Translations under genes and position numbers: made by a program
The notes under the pieces: generated by a model
Seen by the model: only the letters and a program-made list of their open reading frames with translations
What the model was told of the DNA's origin: nothing
Databases searched by the model: none
Assembly: GCA_902778455.1 (NCBI GenBank)
Contig: CACYXR010000001.1
Location: forward strand, 1-64,000
Source of the DNA: an uncultured Selenomonadaceae bacterium
Lineage (GTDB): Bacteria > Bacillota > Negativicutes > Selenomonadales > Selenomonadaceae
Reading direction: 5' to 3'
DNA length: 64,000 nt
Shown here: in pieces, positions 8,257 through 14,826 of the stretch
Position numbering within the stretch: the first letter of the stretch is position 1
Layout of the letters: every line of letters begins with the position of its first letter

Positions 8257-9222
8257 TTATAGAGGAATAGTAGAGACAACTGTAGGACTTTTTCGAGGGG
8301 TATATTCTACAACATAGAATCGCCATTCATCCTTATCAAATTTCAATTTATAATTATTATATTCTGGTATTTGTCGGGGAACATATTCCTTTTGTAGTTC
8401 CCTGCACTGTTTTTCCAATTGGTCAATTATGTTCATAAAGTAGTCTGCTTGCATTATATGAAGGACACTGGAGCCTGCACTGGTTATACCTATGCCGGGA
8501 TTGCCAATCATTTTCCCGTTAATGTGATTAAACGTATTTCCGTGATGTGAGCGTAAAGCTGCACGTTCTTCATCTGTCAATGAATGTTCAGGTGTTATTC
8601 CATGCATTTCATATTCCGATAATAATTCGGGCCAGTTATTATCTATTATTTCTAAATATCTTTTACGGGAAAAAACGACGTTGTTATTCTTATGCTTCTC
8701 GGAAATATCTATCAGATATACCGAAAGGGTGTCTTCAGGCATATAGACAATGAGTAAATGTCCTGTTCTTTGATAAAGCTTGCTATTTGCATTCTTTTTA
8801 CCTTTCCCTAAATGTAAATGGTATAGATTCCATTCCCAAAGCATAGCATCATTTGTTTCCGGATTGTCTGCTTGTTCGCTCAATCTTCCGTTTATATCAT
8901 TACCATTCCTGAAATCAGATATAATTTCTTCCACTATTGGGGTAAATCGCAAAAATTCATCGCAACTCAGCTTGCATTTGATCTCATTTGAAACAAACAC
9001 TTCTCGCTTACAAGGAACTATATGTCTTCGTCTAAACGCGATTACTCGCTCTATCAAGAAAGAAGCTCTGTGCTGCATTTGCCTCCGCTTAGTCCATGGT
9101 GGACTATCTGTGCCAAATAGGCTATTAGGTATAGGCGGCACAAGTTTCTCGAGGTTTATCATAGAATTGATAGAATGGAAAAACATTTCCAATTCAGAAA
9201 CAATATCCGCATAAAAATCCAT
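8257..9222 (-). CDS. Unrecognised protein X in the hsd operon
   Basis: A 321-aa protein that I do not recognise. It sits between hsdS (12 bases upstream) and hsdR (15 bases downstream), so it is very likely co-transcribed with both. It has no signal peptide or membrane segment. Visible features are WEWNLYHLHLG (about 130-140), RTGHLLIVYM, LYLID-like strands, NNWPELL, and a glycine-rich NPGIGITSAGSS segment near 235-250. The A+T content is much higher than in hsdM and hsdR, as it is in hsdS, which suggests that S and X came as a unit. It could be an accessory defence or regulatory protein of the restriction system, but no catalytic motif is evident. Confidence 0.75.
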   Translation of the reverse strand: MDFYADIVSELEMFFHSINSMINLEKLVPPIPNSLFGTDSPPWTKRRQMQHRASFLIERVIAFRRRHIVPCKREVFVSNEIKCKLSCDEFLRFTPIVEEIISDFRNGNDINGRLSEQADNPETNDAMLWEWNLYHLHLGKGKKNANSKLYQRTGHLLIVYMPEDTLSVYLIDISEKHKNNNVVFSRKRYLEIIDNNWPELLSEYEMHGITPEHSLTDEERAALRSHHGNTFNHINGKMIGNPGIGITSAGSSVLHIMQADYFMNIIDQLEKQCRELQKEYVPRQIPEYNNYKLKFDKDEWRFYVVEYTPRKSPTVVSTIPL

Positions 9223-9234
9223 GATAAAGTACCT

Positions 9235-10455
9235 CTAAGGTTTGATATCAATCCCCGACACGTCGATCTCGCCAGATATGAGGCGAGGAAGGAGCGTGTC
9301 GCGCAGTGCGGAAAGTCGAATATTCATTTGCTGATTGGATAAAATAAGTTCAAACACAGGATTTAATGCTTCATCAAAAGATTTCATCACTTCAACGCTG
9401 GGAATTGTCGCTTCAATCTTAGCGAACTGACTTTTATTCAAATTAACAATTGTGCTTCCACTTGCACCTAATTGACGAATGGTCTCGGAAAGTGATTTCA
9501 TCAAATGATAAACATAATATGGAGAAATGCCATCTTTGGGAGTAATGGAATTAATCTGCTGGTTGGTTTGACTATCTCTCGAAATCAGAGAAACAAGTCC
9601 CGCTGTTCCAATACAACTAACGCAAACACTATTCTTTGCCAATGTTTTAGTTGGTTGAGATTCTGCTCCCTGATTGGAAAGATATCTTTCAGTTTCGGTA
9701 ATAAATATTTGATTATGCATATCAGGTATGGTCACAAAAGGGATTTCTCCATCATAATATTCTTTTCGTTTTGTAGAGGGCGTTTTCCCACAAACGATTT
9801 TATTTCCCAAATCTTCTAATGTACCAAAGCTCCAATCTGACGGCATTTCACCGTCAAAAGGCTCAAAATCCATGAACCACGCCTTATAAATCGCCTGTGC
9901 CTGTTCCTCCAAATTCTTGTTTATCTGCTGATTGAGCGCGATTTTATCGTCTAGTGCCTTTAGTATGCAAGCAATCTGCTTTTGTTCGGAGAGTGTCGGC
10001 AACAGTATTTCTAAATTTTCAATATCCGACGGCTTAATAGACGGATAGGCAGAAGTGCTTTGTTCGGCAATCGCAGAAAGTGATTCTGTTATACTATCAC
10101 TACTCAAAAGGAAATACAGATAATCAGCGTCCACCTTATCGGAATCGACTTCAATAACAGTAAATCCTGTCGAAACCAAGAAATTTTCTGGTTGCTCTTT
10201 TATGATTCCATAGTGCCGTTGATTAGGGCGTACTGTTGAATAAATAATGTTATTGTAGTTTACCTTTCTTTTCGCTCGGCTTGGCAGCTTTTCTGTTTTT
10301 ATGTCGATATGCTGAATTGAGTCAATGCAATTTGAAGTTATATTTCCCGTATCCAAGTAGTGCACGAAATCCCATTGGTCTCGTGAGGAATAAGTATTTA
10401 TATTCGTTAGACACACATCGCCCAATCGAATTTTGCCCCAATTATATTTCATCAT
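9235..10455 (-). CDS. hsdS: Type I restriction-modification specificity subunit
   Basis: HsdS, 406 aa, gives the MTase and restriction complex its bipartite DNA target. Two target-recognition domains are visible: one from WGKIRLGDV to about 155, ending in IENLEILLPTLSEQKQIACILKALDDKI, and a second from DWSFGTLEDLGNKIVCGKTPST to the C-terminal coiled segment ending SALRDTLLPRLISGEI. I take ATG 10455 (MKYNWGK preceded by GAGG and GGTAGG); an in-frame codon at 10497 adds 14 unlikely residues. Its base composition is far richer in A+T than that of hsdM and hsdR, as is common for exchanged specificity genes. A 139-bp repeat separates it from hsdM. Confidence 0.93.
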   Translation of the reverse strand: MMKYNWGKIRLGDVCLTNINTYSSRDQWDFVHYLDTGNITSNCIDSIQHIDIKTEKLPSRAKRKVNYNNIIYSTVRPNQRHYGIIKEQPENFLVSTGFTVIEVDSDKVDADYLYFLLSSDSITESLSAIAEQSTSAYPSIKPSDIENLEILLPTLSEQKQIACILKALDDKIALNQQINKNLEEQAQAIYKAWFMDFEPFDGEMPSDWSFGTLEDLGNKIVCGKTPSTKRKEYYDGEIPFVTIPDMHNQIFITETERYLSNQGAESQPTKTLAKNSVCVSCIGTAGLVSLISRDSQTNQQINSITPKDGISPYYVYHLMKSLSETIRQLGASGSTIVNLNKSQFAKIEATIPSVEVMKSFDEALNPVFELILSNQQMNIRLSALRDTLLPRLISGEIDVSGIDIKP

Positions 10456-10541
10456 ACCTACCGCCTCAAAATTCTTGCGAATCGTAGCAGTTATCAAGTA
10501 TTCCTTGACTACTGTTACTTCGACCGCGATAATCCACGGAT

Positions 10542-10680
10542 CTTGCCTTCCCCTTGAGGGGAAGGTGGCGCCCGTAGGGCGTCGGATGAGGTGTTAAAAC
10601 ATGCGGCTAATATATACTTAACATCAAGGCCACCTCACCCACCGCTTCGCGGTCCCCCCTCCCCTCAAGGGGAGGGCAAG
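10542..10680. repeat. CTTGCCTTCCCC repeat (MITE-like), copy a
   Basis: A 139-bp element between hsdM and hsdS begins CTTGCCTTCCCCTTGAGG and ends CCTCAAGGGGAGGGCAAG, imperfect terminal inverted repeats. The interior carries GTAGGGCGTCGGATGAGGTG and CACCTCACCCACCGC, shared with the other copies in the window. Confidence 0.85.
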
Positions 10681-10698
10681 GAAATGATTGCCGAACAA

Positions 10699-12222
10699 CT
10701 ACACTTCATACCCAATCGCCCCTAAATTCTTCCGAATCTTGTCCTCCAATTCGTGGGATTTGGCAAACATTTCCGAAAGCTCGCCCGTCAGCCGTTTCAT
10801 TTTGTCGTCAAATGGCTCGCCGTCGTCCTCCTGCTCCTCGATGCCGACGTAGCGCCCAGGCGTCAGGATATAATCCTGCTTTTCAATCTCCGTGAGGTCG
10901 GCCACGGCGCAGAAGCCTTTGACGTCTTCCAACTTGCCCTCTTGGAACGCCAAGAACGTGTCCGAGAGTTTCTGGATATCCTCGTCCGTGAAGTCGCGGT
11001 GCTTCCTGTCTACCATGTGGCCCATATTGCGGGCGTCGATGAAAAGCGTCTTGCCTTTCTGCTTCTTGTTTTTCGTAATGAACCAGAGCGTCACGGGAAT
11101 CGTCACGCTGTAAAAGAGCTGCGTGGGCATGGCGATAATGCCTTCCACAAGGTCGTCCTCGATGATGCGCTTTCGGATTTCGCCTTCGCCGCCGGACTGC
11201 GTGGAAAGCGCACCGTTTGCCAGCACAAGGCCGATTTTCCCGTTCGGCGCCAAGTGATGGATCATGTGCTGAATCCACGCGTAGTTGGCATTGCCCGCCG
11301 GGGGCGTGCCGTACTTCCAGCGCACATCGTCCTTCAGCTTGTCCTGTCCCCAGCCGGAGAGATTGAAGGGAGGATTCGCCATGATGAAGTCCGCTTTGAG
11401 CGTGGGGTGCAGGTCGTTGAAGAAGGTGTCCGCCTGATATTCGCCAAGATTGGCGTCGATGCCGCGAATGGCAAGGTTCATCTTTGCCATTTTCCATGTG
11501 TCGGCGTTGGATTCCTGCCCGTAGACGGAAATCGTGCCACGCTTGCCGCCGTGCGCCTGGATGAATTTCGCGCTCTGCACGAACATGCCGCCGCTGCCGC
11601 AGCAGGGATCATACACCCGGCAATTCGAGAACGGGCGCAGGATGGCGACGATGGTTTTGACGACGCTGGCGGGCGTATAGAACTCGCCGCCCTTCACGCC
11701 TTCGTAGGCGGCAAACTGCGCGATGCAGTATTCGTAGGTCCTGCCGAGCAAATCCTTGTTTCCCTCGGTATCGCTCATGTCCATGTTGGTGAATAGATCG
11801 ACAACGTCGCCGAGGACGCGTTTGTCGAGGTCGGGGCTGGCGTAGTTTTTCGGCAGCACGTTTTTGAGCTTCTTGTTGTCGTCTTCAATCGCCCGCATGG
11901 CGTCGTCGATGACCGTGCCGATTTCCGGCGTGTGCGCGGCGGCGGCGATTTTCCCCCAGCGGGCGTTTTCCGGCACGAAGAAGATGTTTTCTTCCTCGTA
12001 GGCGTCGGGATCGTTCTCGAAGCCGTCGCCCTCTGCAACGAGCTCGTTGTATCGTTTCTCGAACGCGTTTCCGATATAGCGGAGGAAAATCAGCCCGACG
12101 ATGACTTTCCGATAGTCGGCGGCGGGGATATGTCCCCAAAGCACGCAGGCCGCATCCCATATCTGTTTTTCAAATCCGATGTTGGCACTCGTTTGTTTTG
12201 CGTTCTTCGAGGTCTTTGCCAC
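10699..12222 (-). CDS. hsdM: Type I restriction-modification DNA methyltransferase
   Basis: HsdM, 507 aa, N6-adenine methyltransferase. The N-terminal helical HsdM_N domain (about 15-150, FEKQIWDAACVLWG) is followed by the catalytic domain with motif I YDPCCGSGGMF (about 202-212) and motif IV NPPF (about 281-284). It starts with GTG 12222, six bases after a GGAGGG ribosome site. It is the first gene of the hsd run; a promoter at 12258-12287 lies in a large palindrome just upstream. The 24-base hsdM stop to repeat distance shows that the repeat inserted between M and S without touching either gene. Confidence 0.96.
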   Translation of the reverse strand: MAKTSKNAKQTSANIGFEKQIWDAACVLWGHIPAADYRKVIVGLIFLRYIGNAFEKRYNELVAEGDGFENDPDAYEEENIFFVPENARWGKIAAAAHTPEIGTVIDDAMRAIEDDNKKLKNVLPKNYASPDLDKRVLGDVVDLFTNMDMSDTEGNKDLLGRTYEYCIAQFAAYEGVKGGEFYTPASVVKTIVAILRPFSNCRVYDPCCGSGGMFVQSAKFIQAHGGKRGTISVYGQESNADTWKMAKMNLAIRGIDANLGEYQADTFFNDLHPTLKADFIMANPPFNLSGWGQDKLKDDVRWKYGTPPAGNANYAWIQHMIHHLAPNGKIGLVLANGALSTQSGGEGEIRKRIIEDDLVEGIIAMPTQLFYSVTIPVTLWFITKNKKQKGKTLFIDARNMGHMVDRKHRDFTDEDIQKLSDTFLAFQEGKLEDVKGFCAVADLTEIEKQDYILTPGRYVGIEEQEDDGEPFDDKMKRLTGELSEMFAKSHELEDKIRKNLGAIGYEV

Positions 12223-12255
12223 AGTTTTTCCCTCCGCTTATCTCTTCTTTATATA

Positions 12256-12319
12256 TGATTATAACGCCGCTGAATAGATTTTGTCGACAGACAAAATCTA
12301 TTCAGCGGCGTTATAATCA
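12256..12319. repeat. Perfect 30-bp inverted repeat upstream of hsdM
   Basis: The arms 12256-12285 and 12290-12319 (TGATTATAACGCCGCTGAAT ... GATTTTGTC and its exact complement) are separated by only GACA. There is no T-run, so it is not a standard terminator. It overlaps the leftward hsdM promoter. Confidence 0.9.
12258..12287 (-). promoter_or_regulatory. Promoter of the hsd operon
   Basis: On the minus strand, TCGACA (12287-12282), an 18-base spacer and TATAAT (12263-12258) lie 35 bases before the hsdM GTG. Both hexamers lie within the 12256-12319 palindrome, one at the loop and one in the arm. Confidence 0.6.
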
Positions 12320-12337
12320 ACGATGGTATACAAAGAT

Positions 12338-12367
12338 AGAGCGGACGGCGAAAATGCTGTCCGCTCT
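12338..12367 (-). terminator. Probable terminator of the c-di-GMP/lipoprotein operon
   Basis: AGAGCGGACGGC (12338-12349) and GCTGTCCGCTCT (12356-12367) form a 12-bp stem with one wobble pair, 35 bases after the stop of the 12403-13161 gene. The T-rich stretch on the minus side is short. Confidence 0.6.
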
Positions 12368-12402
12368 TGTTTTCCTGAAAAAGCCAACGCTTTTTCTACA
12401 TG

Positions 12403-13161
12403 CTACTTCACTTTCTCAAAAACGTATTTTATCGCGTCGCCGTCATGGACGTGGATTCGGGCTGTGAGTTGCCCTTTCTTGAATTCAACGGCCTGGAAGT
12501 CCCCCACATAATCCTGCGATACGTCCTTGTCCACAATCGAGTAGTCGTCCTTGTCATCTTTCCAGTTGTAATGCAAGACGACGATATCCACGGGGCCTCT
12601 CCATTCGTCCTCCCCGAACCTCCACTTCAGGCTTCCGCCGTCGATCTTCAGCGTGCAGCCGCCCCGGTCCGACGACTTCCATGTGCCTTTGAGGCGCGGC
12701 ATCATTTTTTCGGTGACGAGCTTCGCGTCCCCGTAACGGCTTTCCGTCGTCGGTTCCAAAATTTCCTCATCGTCGCCCGCAAATTCGTAATGCTGCAGCA
12801 AGTGCATCTTTCCGTCCTCGACATAGCAGCCTGTGACGGTGCCGACGGCATGACCGCGAGCAGTATCCCACATTTCATTCTTTTCAAGTTTCAAAACTTT
12901 TTTCCTGCCCTCGCGGGAAACGGTAAACTTCGTTTCCAGCACCGGCGCGCTGCGCCACAGGATGACAATCCTGTCGCCCGCGATCTCGACCCGTGTGCCG
13001 TAATTATCCGGCTGCCAGGCGCCGTCAAGGGAATCGCCTTTGCCGCAGGCAACGGAAAAAACGCTGGTGAACAGGATCGCGGCGAGGGAAAAGACGGTAC
13101 TGCCCCATCGCGCCCATGTCGAACGCAGCACACCGTCAGTTTTTTCGGCTGCCATGTTCAT
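12403..13161 (-). CDS. Secreted protein, paralogue of 20695-21402
   Basis: A 252-aa exported protein of unknown function. A basic start and hydrophobic segment (about 20-37) lead to FSVACGKG; the cysteine may be a non-standard lipobox. The mature part shares blocks with the 235-aa protein at 20695-21402: DGAW.P..YGTR.EI, LETKFTV, PTTESRYG, LKGTWKSSDR and a YVFEKVK-type C-terminus. It follows the diguanylate cyclase by 3 bases and is probably in its operon, so it may be an output or sensor partner (inference). No enzymatic motif is visible. Confidence 0.8.
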   Translation of the reverse strand: MNMAAEKTDGVLRSTWARWGSTVFSLAAILFTSVFSVACGKGDSLDGAWQPDNYGTRVEIAGDRIVILWRSAPVLETKFTVSREGRKKVLKLEKNEMWDTARGHAVGTVTGCYVEDGKMHLLQHYEFAGDDEEILEPTTESRYGDAKLVTEKMMPRLKGTWKSSDRGGCTLKIDGGSLKWRFGEDEWRGPVDIVVLHYNWKDDKDDYSIVDKDVSQDYVGDFQAVEFKKGQLTARIHVHDGDAIKYVFEKVK

Positions 13162-13164
13162 TTC

Positions 13165-14793
13165 TCACCCCTCCGGCTTCCCCATTTTCCGGTTGCGCTT
13201 GTTTTCGTACATATTCTTGTCCGCGCGGCGCACCACGTCGATGACCGCCCCGTCCTGCTCTGCGTCGTACTCCGCGATTCCGAACGAGACATTCACCTGT
13301 TCCCACGGATTTCCCGCCGCGGCGTTAGTTTCCGCCATGGCCTTTTTGAACTCGCGGATCAGTTCATCCCTGTCCCGGAACGAGTCGTTTTGCAAAATCA
13401 CGGAGAATTCGTCCCCACCGATCCGGAATACGGGGCTGTGCTGGAAAACATGGCACATCAAGTGGCTGGCCTTCTTCAGATAGATATCGCCTTTGTCATG
13501 GCCGTACTTGTCATTGACCAGCTTGAGGTTGTCGCAGTCGAACACGCCCACGGCAAATTGCATATTCCCGTCGTCCGCGTCCAGGCAGGTCTGCAAATCG
13601 TCGATAAAGCTGGCATAGGCCCATTTGTTCCGGACGGAGGTCAGAGCGTCAATATAGGCCCGCCGGTTCAAGGTAGTGATGTTTTCCTTCATGTGCGCGG
13701 TCAAACGTTTGAATGTGCTCGTCAGTCTGCCGACCTCGTCGTTCCCGCTGTAATCCAGAGCGATATTGTAGTTGCCCTTGTCCACCTGTTCCGCGGCTTC
13801 GGTCAGTTCCTCCAACGACTTTGTGATATGTTTTGTGTAATACATGGTAAAAATGCTTGACGCCGCCAGTACGCCGAGGGCGACGAGCAGCATATTTCCG
13901 ATCAGCTTCTGCCAGTCCCCCTCCGTCTCGGAGAGCGGCACCACGACATTCAGACGCATGCCGTTGCTGAGCGGCAGCCACGCCGCCTGCTTTTCCACGC
14001 CGCCAAAACTGTATTGGACGAAAGTGCTTGTGCTGAGAATGCCGTCCGGAACCGGAATCTGCGTCTCTTGGGTCATCTTCGCGACATCGATCCGGGGATG
14101 ATAGAAGAGGTTTCCCTCCGCGTCGCTCAAAAACGCATATCCATCGTTGCCGAGCCGGATGCTGTCCACCTGCTCCGCCATAGTGGAATAGTCGATTTCG
14201 ATGCCCACGACCCCGACAAACGTTCCCTTGAAATAAATCGGGACATTGTAGGAAATGACGCGTTTGTCCAGATTTTCCGTGATATAAGGCGGAAGCCAGA
14301 TCGCTTCCCCCGTGGCCTTCGGAACGGTAAACCAGACCAGATGGGAGGTGTCCTTCGTATCATAGAGCGTGATATCGGTCACTTTGTGCTCGACAAAGCC
14401 TTCCCCGTCCAGGTTTGTGTACCAGAAGCCCTTGACCGTGTTCGAGACTGTCGGGTCGATGCGGTAATAGTAAGTCAGCACGCCGTTCGTCTTGGAAGCC
14501 ATTTCATCGAAATACTTTCTCACGCGTTCCATGTGGCGTTGAAGCTGCCGCTCCTCCAGCCCGTCCAGGTCCGCCGTCACAAAGGATTCGACCTTCCGGA
14601 CCGACCGCTGCACGCTGTTGAAGTAATAGTCGAGATTGCGCTCTCCCGTCTCGCACAGCAGCAGCAGAAGCTGCTCGGACTTATGGTGTTCGTTTGTCCG
14701 GATAAAGATGACGCTGAAAAGCATGACGGCAGTAAGCGTAAAAAGAATCACGCACACTGTCATCAGCGTTATTTTTGTTCGCAGCGAACGCAT
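13165..14793 (-). CDS. Diguanylate cyclase: Cache-HAMP-GGDEF
   Basis: A 542-aa membrane-bound sensor that makes c-di-GMP from GTP. TM1 is at about 9-32, followed by a periplasmic dCache domain (about 35-300, with GFWYTNLDGEG and VVGIEIDYSTM typical of the fold), TM2 at about 305-330, a HAMP segment (KSLEELTEAAEQVDKGNYN), and a GGDEF domain whose active site is RIGGDEF (GGDEF 459-463) with DCDNLKLVNDKYGHDKGD as substrate-binding region. The cyclase motif is intact. No clear RxxD inhibitory site was noted. It lies 33 bases downstream of the EAL-domain gene, so synthesis and breakdown are encoded together. Confidence 0.93.
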   Translation of the reverse strand: MRSLRTKITLMTVCVILFTLTAVMLFSVIFIRTNEHHKSEQLLLLLCETGERNLDYYFNSVQRSVRKVESFVTADLDGLEERQLQRHMERVRKYFDEMASKTNGVLTYYYRIDPTVSNTVKGFWYTNLDGEGFVEHKVTDITLYDTKDTSHLVWFTVPKATGEAIWLPPYITENLDKRVISYNVPIYFKGTFVGVVGIEIDYSTMAEQVDSIRLGNDGYAFLSDAEGNLFYHPRIDVAKMTQETQIPVPDGILSTSTFVQYSFGGVEKQAAWLPLSNGMRLNVVVPLSETEGDWQKLIGNMLLVALGVLAASSIFTMYYTKHITKSLEELTEAAEQVDKGNYNIALDYSGNDEVGRLTSTFKRLTAHMKENITTLNRRAYIDALTSVRNKWAYASFIDDLQTCLDADDGNMQFAVGVFDCDNLKLVNDKYGHDKGDIYLKKASHLMCHVFQHSPVFRIGGDEFSVILQNDSFRDRDELIREFKKAMAETNAAAGNPWEQVNVSFGIAEYDAEQDGAVIDVVRRADKNMYENKRNRKMGKPEG

Positions 14794-14826
14794 TTGCGTA
14801 TCACCCCATATATTTACAAATAAAAA

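Noticed and set aside
12256-12319. Invertible promoter or terminator
   Set aside because: The arms are separated by only 4 bases, so inversion would change almost nothing; there is no T-run for termination.
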